DNA of 23,063 nt from CAZEHJ01 sp964512485 (GTDB lineage: Bacteria; Bacteroidota; Rhodothermia; Rhodothermales; UBA10348). A program made the translations under genes and the position numbers. The DNA is taken from NCBI GenBank assembly GCA_964512485.1, contig CAZEHJ010000061.1, forward strand, positions 1 to 23,063, written 5' to 3'. The notes below the pieces were generated by a model. It did no database searches. It was not told the origin of the DNA and was given only the letters and a program-made list of their open reading frames with translations. This document shows positions 1-7,991 of this stretch, piece by piece. The first letter of the stretch is position 1; each line of letters opens with the position of its first letter.

Positions 1-23
1 TGAAAGGGCTTGGATGTCAGTCC

Positions 24-2567
24 CTAACGTGACTGTGGCTTCTCGTTGTTGAGTTGCCAGATATCGGCGTTCCACTGATCATCGCCAATCAGATGTTCAA
101 CGAAGTACTCAGCACGCAGCCAGAACCAGTAATCGCCCATGCTTCCATAGCCGTGGCGCTGCCCGGTGAAGAGGAAGAAGTCGAATCGTTTGTTGGCTTT
201 GATGAGCGCATCGACCATGCGATACGTATTGGCCGGATGGACGTTGTTGTCTTCATCGCCCGTCGTCAAAAGGAGATGCCCCTTCAGATTGGATGCAAGA
301 TCCGGATTCTTGTCGATAGCATACTCAAACGTCACTTTGCCTGAGTCGCTGACCACTTCCTTGACGCCGTGGTGCTTCTCTGACCACCAGCGATTGTAGA
401 TGTCATTTGTGTGGTTTCCAGAGCTGGAAACCGCCACTTTGAAGAAGTCCGGATAAACCAACATGGCCGCGGTCGACATGAATCCACCACCAGAGTGGCC
501 GTAGATTCCCACCCGGTCCTTGTCGATAAACGAATGCCGGTCAACAAGTTGTTCAACAGTCACTTTTTTGTCTTCAAGTCCGTAGTCTCGAAGATCCCCA
601 TATCCGTAGTTGTGATACCACTTGGACCGGTTTGGATGGCCACCTCGGTTTCCAACGGTTACAACGACCATGCCGAACTGAGCCAACGCGGTCTCGTATC
701 GATTTGTTGAAAAGAACTTCGACACAGCTTCTGTCTGAGGTCCGGGGTACACGTATTCGACAATCGGATATTCTTTTTCCGCATCGAAATCAAACGGCTT
801 GTACATCACGCCATACAGATCCGTAATGCCATCTCCCGCCTTGACGGTGAAGGGCTCTGGAAATTGATAGCCGGCTTCCATCAGCTTGGAAAAATCTGCT
901 TCTTCCAGATCCAATACTTTTTGCCCATTCCGATTCACAAGAGTAGAGGCAGGCGTGGTATTGACCCTCGAGTAGTTGTCAACAAAGTAGTTGCCGGACT
1001 CATTGAAAGAAGAGCGGTGGTCATAGTCTCCAGGATTCAGGAGGCGCAGACCTGAGCCATCCATGTTGACCCGATACGCGTGATTGTAATACGGATCTTC
1101 TCCAGCTTCACGGGCATTGGCGGTAAAGAAGATTACGCCCGCATCTTCGTCAATCCGCGATATCCCGCGTACAGAAAATGCACCCGAGGTGATCTGGTTT
1201 TTGACGGATCCATCGGCGCCATACCGGTAGAGGTGGCCCCATCCATCACGTTCGGACCACCAGAGGTAGTCGCCATTTTCAAGCATCTCGAGCCGACGTG
1301 TTTCCACGTAGGTGTTCAGTCGTTCTTCAATCAAAACCTCGGCGTCTCCGGTCGAGGCATTTACTTTCATGACATCAACACGCTTCAGGTCGCGGCTGAT
1401 ACTGGTGTAGTAAAACACCTCGGAATTTTCGCTCAGCCACAGCGAGCGAAACGGTTCGTCGCTCGAGGGATATCGAAACTGACTCGCTGTCACAGTACTC
1501 AAACTTTCGTCCGTGAATCGATCGGCATTGACAGAAACGAGATTGTCGGACTCCAGGTCGTAGATTTCCAGGACACTTTTGCCGACATGTTCTTCACCCG
1601 GCATAGCGTACTTGTACGTCTCCAGTTGAGGTCTCTTGTTGCCGGTAGAGTGGATAATCCAGATGTCCCCAACCTCCCGCTGATCACTTCGTCCCGTGGA
1701 GAATCGTTTCGAGTCCTGAGACCAGGAAACGGAGACTCGTTTGCGCTTGTCCTTGTTTTCTTCCTTCTCCTCGGCAGTCTGGCCGCGACCTGAACTCGCG
1801 TAGGAAAAGTGCTCTACACCCTCTGTCGTCAGCTGAATCTCTTCAACTTCAACGTCGTCTTCGGCTTCCTCTGCATCGTCTCCGGTTTTTCCCACGCGAA
1901 CTTCAAGAATCTTGTCGTAGTCGGCACGGCTCATCTTGTAAATGTTGTAGTCGCGGCCGAAAAGAACCGTTTCTCCGTCAGGGGAGATAGATGCCCATGA
2001 TGGATGATTGTCGGGTTCTTCCCAATCTTCCATTTCCCTCAGAGTTTGCGAACTGACATCGAACTCGAAGTGGAAGACTTTTTTCTTGGTCTTTGCCTTC
2101 GGCTTCTTCTTTTCCTCTTCCTGATCATCTCCAACTTCCTCCTCCTCAATTTCTTCGTCCTGCGTCCCCTGAACTTCGAATTGCAAGGTATTTGCGTCTA
2201 CGAACTTGATTCTCCTGATTCCCAGATGCTTTCCGTCTTTGGGATCTCGTGTAATGCGAGTGATTTCAGCGGCGAGTCGATCATTGTCAAAAATCTGGCG
2301 CTTGCTGCCCCTATTGGAGTCGACGATATAGTAAGAGGTACCGTCAGACGTTTCATACTGATACCAGAAGTTTTCGGTGCCTTCTATCCATTGCGGACTG
2401 ACCGACGTGGAGTAAATCATGTCGTTGATTTTGTACGGCGCCCAGCGGGCAGCAAGATCAAAATTGGCCGTCTGCGCTTCATGATGCTGAGCAATGCTGA
2501 GCGTCGTGAAATTCAACGAGGTGAAGCTCAAGAGAGCTACAAATACAATTATGGTACGGCGATACAT
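24..2567 (-). CDS. Exported S9 family (DPP-IV-like) serine peptidase
   Basis: This 847-residue protein is a prolyl-oligopeptidase-family peptidase that should release dipeptides from peptide N-termini in the periplasm or at the cell surface. Residues 1-27 form a signal peptide ending in SIAQ. A beta-propeller region (about 35-580) precedes an alpha/beta-hydrolase domain (about 590-835). The nucleophile is Ser692 in GHSGGG, Asp773 lies in EDNNVH and His805 in RHGYG; the 81 and 32 residue spacings resemble the DPP-IV triad (78 and 32). Three charged low-complexity insertions (about 137-163, 228-243 and 263-278) interrupt the propeller, as often seen in Bacteroidota S9 peptidases. The ATG lies 12 bp after the stop of the upstream lipoprotein gene and has an AAGAG ribosome-binding sequence, so the two are probably one transcript. 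Family assignment is firm; exact substrate is not visible. Confidence 0.93.
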   Translation of the reverse strand: MYRRTIIVFVALLSFTSLNFTTLSIAQHHEAQTANFDLAARWAPYKINDMIYSTSVSPQWIEGTENFWYQYETSDGTSYYIVDSNRGSKRQIFDNDRLAAEITRITRDPKDGKHLGIRRIKFVDANTLQFEVQGTQDEEIEEEEVGDDQEEEKKKPKAKTKKKVFHFEFDVSSQTLREMEDWEEPDNHPSWASISPDGETVLFGRDYNIYKMSRADYDKILEVRVGKTGDDAEEAEDDVEVEEIQLTTEGVEHFSYASSGRGQTAEEKEENKDKRKRVSVSWSQDSKRFSTGRSDQREVGDIWIIHSTGNKRPQLETYKYAMPGEEHVGKSVLEIYDLESDNLVSVNADRFTDESLSTVTASQFRYPSSDEPFRSLWLSENSEVFYYTSISRDLKRVDVMKVNASTGDAEVLIEERLNTYVETRRLEMLENGDYLWWSERDGWGHLYRYGADGSVKNQITSGAFSVRGISRIDEDAGVIFFTANAREAGEDPYYNHAYRVNMDGSGLRLLNPGDYDHRSSFNESGNYFVDNYSRVNTTPASTLVNRNGQKVLDLEEADFSKLMEAGYQFPEPFTVKAGDGITDLYGVMYKPFDFDAEKEYPIVEYVYPGPQTEAVSKFFSTNRYETALAQFGMVVVTVGNRGGHPNRSKWYHNYGYGDLRDYGLEDKKVTVEQLVDRHSFIDKDRVGIYGHSGGGFMSTAAMLVYPDFFKVAVSSSGNHTNDIYNRWWSEKHHGVKEVVSDSGKVTFEYAIDKNPDLASNLKGHLLLTTGDEDNNVHPANTYRMVDALIKANKRFDFFLFTGQRHGYGSMGDYWFWLRAEYFVEHLIGDDQWNADIWQLNNEKPQSR

Positions 2568-2579
2568 TGGACTCTTCGT

Positions 2580-4040
2580 TTACTGATGAACGGATACTGT
2601 GATGGATTCTTGAGGATAGATCTGGATATCTGCATATGAGAAATAATCTCCTGCCAGATCTTGTTCGATCGTAGTTCGAATCGAACGTCCGCGAACCCAC
2701 AATTCTTGATGCTTACCCTGGAATGCGGCTCTCCAGAGCAGGTTTTTGCTTCCATGAAGCGTGAGCGTTGTTGAGCTGGTGCCGTCATGCCTGAGGCTCA
2801 TAAGGCGTTCGTGATGCTCAAAGCCATTCAATTCGACGAAGTCTTCTTCTGTCGAAATGCGAGAAATTGTTGAAATGCCCAGATCATGTTCGAGTGGTGC
2901 AATACCCATGAGGCCGGTGGCGAGAGCTCCGATCACCGCGAACGACACTTCGGGATATTCTCTTCGAGGAGTGTTTTTGTCCGAGACGAGCATCAGCATA
3001 TCGAGTGCTTCAGCGTGACGGCCATACCGGTAGAGAACCTCGGGCAGGTGTGACCTCATTTCAATATTTCCCGGATCGAACTGGAGCAGCGAAGCAGCCG
3101 CCAACCTGGCAATGTCTCTGTTTGGAATGGCGTCATTGTAGAGGGTATAAATACGCATTCCACCTCCATTCGCATTTTCGCCCGACGTCAGGTGCAGGTC
3201 ATCGAAAGTGGCATCAGTTTCATTCCAGAATACATCCTCGATCAACTCGGAGACGCGCACAGCGCGGGTCAGCATGTCGCTTGCTCGGGCTGTCTCACCA
3301 CGCGATGTCATAATTCCGGCGTAGGAGCGGTATGCGGCAAGTTGGAATGCGAGCAGGTCTACACCAAGTCCGGTGCTGCCCTGATTTCCTTCGTGATAAC
3401 TTGGGATGCCACGGGCATATTGATAGTAGTCATCGGAATCAAAGGACTCTCTGTTCATATACCTTTTGCGCTCGAGAATTGTATCGGTACCGAGGTCCCA
3501 TCTTTCCACATAGTCCGAGATGGTGCGCTCATAGAATTCCAGGAATACCGGGTGGTCGACATAGGCCAGGTCGCCGGTCCACTGATACATCCGATAGCTG
3601 GCGTCCAGAACATCAAAGTTCGCGGGAAGATTGTACCAGAAAGCTTTGTCGTCCCGATAATCAACGGCAGCGGGTTCGTCCTTGCGGTTGATTTCCCAAT
3701 ACGAACACCAGTCTTTTCCCTCGGTGATGTTCTTGGCGAAGCGGAACAGCATATTCCGGGTATGCTCATCGAGCCCAAGGAAATGGGCTCCCAGTGCCTG
3801 ATGCGAGACGTCTCGCATACAAAATGCTTCACGGCCCGGGAGGGCGGCTTCGTACCAGAGGCCCACGGGATCGCTCCCATCGTGGGCATATGCCAACGCC
3901 TGAGTCCTGGCCCACTCAAATCGTTCCGACAGTTGATCGATCGATGACTTCATCGTCAACGTCTCTGGCGCCGGGATAATGGGAGGCTCAGCGCAACCGA
4001 CACACAGTAGAACTGCGAGGATACAGTATATTGATCGCAT
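2580..4040 (-). CDS. Lipoprotein with six-hairpin glycosidase-like fold
   Basis: This 486-residue protein is probably an envelope-anchored carbohydrate-active or related (alpha/alpha)6-barrel protein. The chosen ATG at 4040 gives a lipoprotein signal with lipobox LCVGC (Cys16). An in-frame ORF extends further upstream, but it would run into the divergent regulator and lacks a signal. Motifs such as LPGREAFCMRDVSHQALG near the N-terminus, then SYHEGNQGSTGLG and the helix-rich remainder, resemble six-hairpin glycosidases (GH15/GH63/GH78-like superfamily). This is a fold-level impression; I cannot name a family or a catalytic pair. It is the first gene of a two-gene unit with the S9 peptidase, 12 bp downstream. 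It diverges from the DksA-like gene with 84 bp between start codons. Confidence 0.75.
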   Translation of the reverse strand: MRSIYCILAVLLCVGCAEPPIIPAPETLTMKSSIDQLSERFEWARTQALAYAHDGSDPVGLWYEAALPGREAFCMRDVSHQALGAHFLGLDEHTRNMLFRFAKNITEGKDWCSYWEINRKDEPAAVDYRDDKAFWYNLPANFDVLDASYRMYQWTGDLAYVDHPVFLEFYERTISDYVERWDLGTDTILERKRYMNRESFDSDDYYQYARGIPSYHEGNQGSTGLGVDLLAFQLAAYRSYAGIMTSRGETARASDMLTRAVRVSELIEDVFWNETDATFDDLHLTSGENANGGGMRIYTLYNDAIPNRDIARLAAASLLQFDPGNIEMRSHLPEVLYRYGRHAEALDMLMLVSDKNTPRREYPEVSFAVIGALATGLMGIAPLEHDLGISTISRISTEEDFVELNGFEHHERLMSLRHDGTSSTTLTLHGSKNLLWRAAFQGKHQELWVRGRSIRTTIEQDLAGDYFSYADIQIYPQESITVSVHQ

Positions 4041-4070
4041 GAAGAAGGTCGAGTGATGGGGTTCGAAGAT

Positions 4071-4085
4071 CGGCTTCAGAAGCCG
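4071..4085. promoter_or_regulatory. 15-bp palindrome in a divergent promoter region
   Basis: CGGCTTC-A-GAAGCCG has perfect 7-bp arms around one central base. It lies 31 bp from the lipoprotein start (4040) and 40 bp from the DksA-like start (4125). It is followed by two GTAAATG repeats spaced 10 bp apart (4085 and 4095). The position suits a dimeric-repressor operator controlling both directions; binding is inferred only. Confidence 0.4.
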
Positions 4086-4124
4086 TAAATGGTAGTAAAT
4101 GATGGTTCTTGAGAGCGTCAAAAG

Positions 4125-4463
4125 ATGAAAAAGGAAGAGTTGGGACGGTTTAAAGCCATTCTTCTCGAATTGGAGAAGGAAATTGCAGCTGAAATCGCTC
4201 AGGACAGTGCAGCCGAATCGAGCATCGAACCTGACAACGCAATTGGAAGACTGACGAGAATGGAAGCTATTCAGGCCAAGAGCATATCCGATGCCGGGAA
4301 AACCCGACAAGGAAAGCGGCTGACATTGATTCGCCGGGCCCTTGAATCGGTCGAAGACGGCACGTACGGATCCTGTGTTAAATGTGGGAGCGAAATACTG
4401 TTGGGTCGTCTTGAAATTCGGCCTGAAAGCAGGTTGTGTGTGGGTTGTGCCTCCACGCGATAG
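4125..4463 (+). CDS. DksA/TraR-family C4 zinc-finger regulator
   Basis: This 112-residue cytoplasmic protein belongs to the DksA/TraR family, which bind the RNA polymerase secondary channel and alter promoter kinetics, often with ppGpp. An N-terminal helix (1-28) leads to a coiled-coil tip containing EPDNAIGRLTRMEAIQ (35-50), the arrangement of the short-form family members. The C-terminal zinc finger uses Cys84/Cys87 (CVKC) and Cys105/Cys108 (CVGC). It is shorter than E. coli DksA (151 residues). The tip has one Asp (Asp37) preceded by Glu35, so activity equal to that of DksA's two-Asp tip is not assured. A GAGAG sequence sits 9 nt before the ATG. No terminator is obvious before the next gene 133 bp away. 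Confidence 0.9.
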   Translation: MKKEELGRFKAILLELEKEIAAEIAQDSAAESSIEPDNAIGRLTRMEAIQAKSISDAGKTRQGKRLTLIRRALESVEDGTYGSCVKCGSEILLGRLEIRPESRLCVGCASTR

Positions 4464-4596
4464 AGCAGAAATGGAGCATTCCGCCTCAACTCATTCGGAC
4501 GTACCTTTGGCAGCGAAACCGACATTCCAGCCTGGCATCTAGTCCGGCATCGGCGGTTTTACTGCACTATTCAATTTCAATTCCAGTGTTCGATCC

Positions 4597-5013
4597 ATGC
4601 ATGCTGGTCGCGTAACCATCACTCTCGCCCTGCTGGTGCTCATCTCCGGCTGTGCGTCTGAATTGTTGGATAACACAGGGGGGGATCCTCCGGATTCCAA
4701 TATCCCTGATGTCAGCTATTCGACAGATGTTCAGCCCGTACTTACCGCTTCTTGTGGTGGATCGTTCTGCCATATCAACGGCGCGGCGGGAAACGTTCAA
4801 CTCAATAGTTTTTCAAACGCGACGTCGAGTGTCGGTGCTCAATATGGCTCGGCGATCATCCTTCCAGGTGATTCCTCGACAAGTCCGCTTATGGACAAGT
4901 TGCAGAGTTCTCCCCGGTTGGGCTCCAGAATGCCGCTCGGACGGTCACCGCTCAGCGAAACGGAGATCACCATGATCGCTTCCTGGATAGATGATGGTGC
5001 ACTGGATAATTGA
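4597..5013 (+). CDS. Cytochrome c-type lipoprotein, CX4CH haem motif (copy 1)
   Basis: This 138-residue lipoprotein (lipobox LISGC, Cys19) carries a small c-type cytochrome-like domain. The haem-attachment motif is the widened CGGSFCH (Cys53, Cys58, His59), with four rather than two residues between the cysteines. Met112 in GSRMPLG is the likely distal ligand, and the C-terminal helix ends in MIASWIDDGA, a common ending in this family. A short acidic/Pro linker follows the lipid anchor. It should act in the envelope as an electron carrier or haem sensor. It is closely paralogous to the protein at 6067-6498 and sits 52 bp before a DUF5777-like barrel gene, matching the second module. Haem binding is inferred from the motif. 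Confidence 0.82.
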   Translation: MHAGRVTITLALLVLISGCASELLDNTGGDPPDSNIPDVSYSTDVQPVLTASCGGSFCHINGAAGNVQLNSFSNATSSVGAQYGSAIILPGDSSTSPLMDKLQSSPRLGSRMPLGRSPLSETEITMIASWIDDGALDN

Positions 5014-5065
5014 CGTTGACCAACAAGTTGAGGTGAATCGATCGCGAAACAGAAATCAGAGAATC

Positions 5066-5914
5066 ATGAGAAAAAATAACCTGTCGAAACTCTGGCTAGT
5101 GTCAGTCCTGGCGGTGTCTACGGCCACGATGGCCACAGGTCAGAATGGGGTATCTGAACCGAAAATAGCCGAGATGATTTTCTGGACCCCGAACGTCATC
5201 ATATCTCCTTCCAGCAAACAGGTGGACAAGGGAACGCGAGAATTTTCCATTCAACACGGATTCGGTCTTCTTTCGGGTGGCGAAAAAACGTTGTTTGGTC
5301 TGGATGATCCGGCCAATATTCGATTTGGACTGGACTGGGGATTGAAGGAGTGGTTCTCTGTCGGGGTTGGACGCTCGAAGTACGCGAAGACCTACGATGT
5401 CCGAGCGAAGGCCCGTTTTCGTAGCAATTCGCAGTTGATGGTGAACATTTTTTCGAATGTCGGCGTCGAGACGCTTTCTGATGGGCGCTCTTTTACCCAG
5501 CGGCTATCCTATTTCAGCGGGGTCATACTGTCCAGAAAGCTGTCTGAAAAGTTATTTGTACAGATGATGCCTGGATGGTCCCATTTCAATCTGGTCGAAA
5601 AAAATGAGCTGCCCGGGGGCGTCGTCGAAGAAGAAGTCAACGATCACGTGGTGGTCGGGGTATCGGCACGTTATCAGCTCAAACGCCGTGCCTCGCTACT
5701 TGTTGATTTCTTGCCGGCGCTTGGAGCCCGATCCGATGGATCCAACAACGTCATGTCCGTGGGAGTGGATTTAAAAACAGGGGGACACGTCTTCCAACTG
5801 TTTGTGCTTACATCGCAATGGATCACACCTCAGCATGCAATATCCCGGTCTCGCAGGTCGATTTCGGACAGGGATTTCGGGTTCGGATTTTCCATCCATC
5901 GCACGTTCTGGTAA
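5066..5914 (+). CDS. DUF5777-like outer-membrane beta-barrel protein (copy 1)
   Basis: This 282-residue protein has a signal peptide (1-25, ending MATGQ) followed by alternating amphipathic beta strands and a C-terminal aromatic residue (HRTFW), as expected for an outer-membrane barrel. The start at 5066 is preferred because a longer ORF beginning at 4991 has no signal and overlaps the cytochrome gene. It aligns over nearly its whole length with the protein at 7036-7899. Shared blocks include FGLDDPANIRFGLD, DGRSF.R.SYFSG, PxWSHFNLV and QWITPQHAIS. I assign it to the DUF5777-type barrel family from memory of such sequences next to YceI and cytochrome genes in Bacteroidota. Its transported or bound partner is unknown. 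Confidence 0.78.
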   Translation: MRKNNLSKLWLVSVLAVSTATMATGQNGVSEPKIAEMIFWTPNVIISPSSKQVDKGTREFSIQHGFGLLSGGEKTLFGLDDPANIRFGLDWGLKEWFSVGVGRSKYAKTYDVRAKARFRSNSQLMVNIFSNVGVETLSDGRSFTQRLSYFSGVILSRKLSEKLFVQMMPGWSHFNLVEKNELPGGVVEEEVNDHVVVGVSARYQLKRRASLLVDFLPALGARSDGSNNVMSVGVDLKTGGHVFQLFVLTSQWITPQHAISRSRRSISDRDFGFGFSIHRTFW

Positions 5915-6066
5915 ACACGTCTGCTGCGCTCGAGCTACTGGTCTCAGCCATTTCAATCACGGGACCTTGTAACGAAGTCGTTCGAAACTCAACTAAACGT
6001 ATCTGGCGTTACCCAGCGCCGGCCCGAGATAGTATCACCCGGGACCTGGAACCAAGATCAACAATC

Positions 6067-6498
6067 ATGAGATCATCGAACTGTGCGTTTCTCGTTGTTT
6101 TGCTATTATTGGCTGTTTCGGCCTGTAGTTCAGACTCGAAGGACAATACGGGAGGAGGCCTCGTAGATCCCGATCCCGGGGATGGAAACGAGATGATCAC
6201 TTTTTCCGCCGACATCCAGCCCCTGCTTGCCTCATCGTGTAGCGGTTCAGGCTGTCACATAGGCTCGACTACGAGTGGCGTCAGTCTTGGCAGCCACGCG
6301 GCGATTCTTTCAAGCAGGGGCCTGCAATATGGTGGGTTGATCGTATTGCCAGGTAATTCTTCCGGCAGTCCAATACTGGACAAACTCGATTCTTCACCCA
6401 ATTTCGGATCAAGAATGCCCCTGGGTGGCAACCCATTGAGCAGCACTCAGCGTTCCGTCATTGCTACGTGGATAGATGAAGGCGCGCCAAACAATTAA
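6067..6498 (+). CDS. Cytochrome c-type lipoprotein, CX4CH haem motif (copy 2)
   Basis: This 143-residue paralogue of the 4597-5013 lipoprotein has signal/lipobox VSAC (Cys20), haem motif CSGSGCH (Cys58, Cys63, His64) and candidate distal Met117 in GSRMPLG. It shares the LQYGG.IVLPG and SP.LDKL blocks with copy 1. The ATG at 6067 places the lipoprotein signal at the N-terminus; longer in-frame extensions lack one. Its last 23 bases overlap the start of the YceI gene, so the two are probably translationally coupled. It should be anchored in the inner or outer membrane facing the periplasm or the surface. As in copy 1, covalent haem is inferred from the motif. The 152-bp region before it may hold a separate promoter, but I see no clear one. 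Confidence 0.83.
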   Translation: MRSSNCAFLVVLLLLAVSACSSDSKDNTGGGLVDPDPGDGNEMITFSADIQPLLASSCSGSGCHIGSTTSGVSLGSHAAILSSRGLQYGGLIVLPGNSSGSPILDKLDSSPNFGSRMPLGGNPLSSTQRSVIATWIDEGAPNN

Positions 6499-7039
6499 TC
6501 AAAAGTGTCTACTCGTTGCGACCGTGCTTTTATTGGTATCCGTCGCTCCTGTATTCGGGCAAAGCTACTCGTCTGACGTCGGTCACGTGGAGTTTCTGTC
6601 CAGTGTTCCGCTGCATTCGTTTGTTGGCTCCTCCGACGTGCTGACCGGCGTCATAAACTTAACCGATGCCTCGGTTGATTTTTATATCGATCTGGAGTCG
6701 ATCAGGACGGGTAACCGGAAGCGGGACAAGGACATGAGAAAAACACTGGAGACGGATGAGTATCCATTCGCCGAGTTTTATGGCTCTCTGGACTCTACGG
6801 TCGATTCGCTGCTGAGCGAACCTCAGCCGGTGAAGGTATCCGGTGATTTTACGATCCATGGTGTGAGTCAAAAAATTGATGTATCAGGGACTCTTCAATT
6901 TGTCGACGGCGGCGTTCTTGTCAGAGCTGAATTCATCATACTGCTCGACGATTTCGAAATCACTCCTCCGAGATTGCTCGTTTTCAAAGTGGATCAAGAG
7001 CAACGCATCAGCCTGAGCTCAACACTTGAACGACAATGA
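6476..7039 (+). CDS. YceI-family periplasmic lipid-binding protein
   Basis: This 187-residue protein has a signal peptide (1-29, ending VFGQ) and one YceI lipocalin-like domain (about 33-185). Hallmarks are HVEFLSSVPLHSFVG, the D..S..TGN..RDKDM..TL block followed by YPFAEFYG, and GDFTIHGVSQ. YceI proteins bind isoprenoid chains such as polyprenyl or quinone tails, which makes a quinone-like or lipid ligand reasonable here. The gene starts inside the preceding cytochrome gene (23-nt overlap). It ends in an ATGA overlap with the following barrel gene, so all three are likely translated together. Copy 1 of the module has no YceI gene. The family call is secure; ligand and redox link are inference. 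Confidence 0.9.
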   Translation: MKARQTINQKCLLVATVLLLVSVAPVFGQSYSSDVGHVEFLSSVPLHSFVGSSDVLTGVINLTDASVDFYIDLESIRTGNRKRDKDMRKTLETDEYPFAEFYGSLDSTVDSLLSEPQPVKVSGDFTIHGVSQKIDVSGTLQFVDGGVLVRAEFIILLDDFEITPPRLLVFKVDQEQRISLSSTLERQ

Positions 7040-7899
7040 AAAAGGTCCTTCTGCCATTTTTACTGCTAATGCTAATTTTGGCCGTCGTTCCAGACGCCAA
7101 AGCGCAGATTCCTCGAGAAAGATCGGGCTCCGCGGCGGTCGTTGAAGAATTGTTTTGGGCGCCAAGCATCATCCTTCAACCGTCCAGCACGCAAATCGAC
7201 AAGGGCAATCTGGATTTCACGATCCAGCACGCCTTCGGTCTCGTTTCCAGAGGTGTAAAAAATCTATACGGGCTCGACGATCCGGCCAATATTCGTTTCG
7301 GATTGGACTATGGCGTGAGAGACTGGCTGAGTGCGGGAATCGGACGATCCCGTTTCGACAAGACCTTCGACGGTCGCATCAAACTCCGACTGACTTCAGA
7401 TCCGGCGCTGAGAACGAATGTATTTGTCAACGCGGCCGTGGAAACGCCGGAGGACGGGAGGTCTTTTGAGCACAGAATGTCTTATTTCTCTGGACTGTTA
7501 CTTTCACGCAAGATTTCTGAGAAGCTGTTCGTGCAGGTGATGCCTGCCTGGTCCCATTTCAATCTTGTGGACATCAACAAACTTCCTGATGCTTCGATAG
7601 AAGCAGGCGAAAACGATCACTTCATCCTGGGTGTGGCTGCCCGTTACGAACTTTCTGAGCAGGTTTCCGCTCTGCTGGACTACATGCCGGTTTTGGGGAA
7701 TCGATCTGACAACACGAACAACGTAGTGTCCATTGGAATGGACTTTGAAGCCGGCGGACATGTGTTTCAGATGTTTTTTACTTCCACACAGTGGATCACT
7801 CCGCAACACGCGATATCGGAATCACAAAGATCGATTTCGGATGGGGACCTTGGATTCGGATTCAACATCCATCGGATGTTTGGTTCCAGTACGCGATAA
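7036..7899 (+). CDS. DUF5777-like outer-membrane beta-barrel protein (copy 2)
   Basis: This 287-residue paralogue of the protein at 5066-5914 has a signal peptide (about 1-24, ending AKAQ) and the same barrel-like strand pattern. The GLDDPANIRFGLD block is identical between the copies. The shared C-terminal end runs through QWITPQHAIS and FGFNIHRMF. The ATG overlaps the YceI stop codon (ATGA), which fixes the start and predicts coupled translation. The context suggests the barrel works with the cytochrome lipoprotein and YceI protein at the outer membrane. No catalytic motif is visible, and I assign no function beyond membrane barrel. Confidence 0.82.
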   Translation: MKKVLLPFLLLMLILAVVPDAKAQIPRERSGSAAVVEELFWAPSIILQPSSTQIDKGNLDFTIQHAFGLVSRGVKNLYGLDDPANIRFGLDYGVRDWLSAGIGRSRFDKTFDGRIKLRLTSDPALRTNVFVNAAVETPEDGRSFEHRMSYFSGLLLSRKISEKLFVQVMPAWSHFNLVDINKLPDASIEAGENDHFILGVAARYELSEQVSALLDYMPVLGNRSDNTNNVVSIGMDFEAGGHVFQMFFTSTQWITPQHAISESQRSISDGDLGFGFNIHRMFGSSTR

Positions 7900-7991
7900 A
7901 GGCGGAATGAGTCGGGCTGTTGAAAGTACCTTTCCATAGAACATCATGGTAAGTAGAATCGGTCAGTTCAATTTTGCGGCCAACAAGCCAG

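Noticed and set aside
1080..1793. Open plus-strand frame of 237 codons
   Set aside because: It is antisense to the S9 peptidase propeller, and its composition looks like a reverse-frame product.
3192..3947. Open plus-strand frame of 251 codons
   Set aside because: It is antisense to the lipoprotein/glycosidase-like gene and encodes no signal or motif.
4041..4310. N-terminal extension of the minus-strand lipoprotein up to 4310
   Set aside because: It overlaps the DksA-like gene on the other strand and would bury the lipoprotein signal; the ATG at 4040 explains the lipobox.
5915..6066. Possible tRNA or small RNA between the two modules
   Set aside because: A TTCGAA segment is present, but no acceptor or anticodon stems can be drawn around it.
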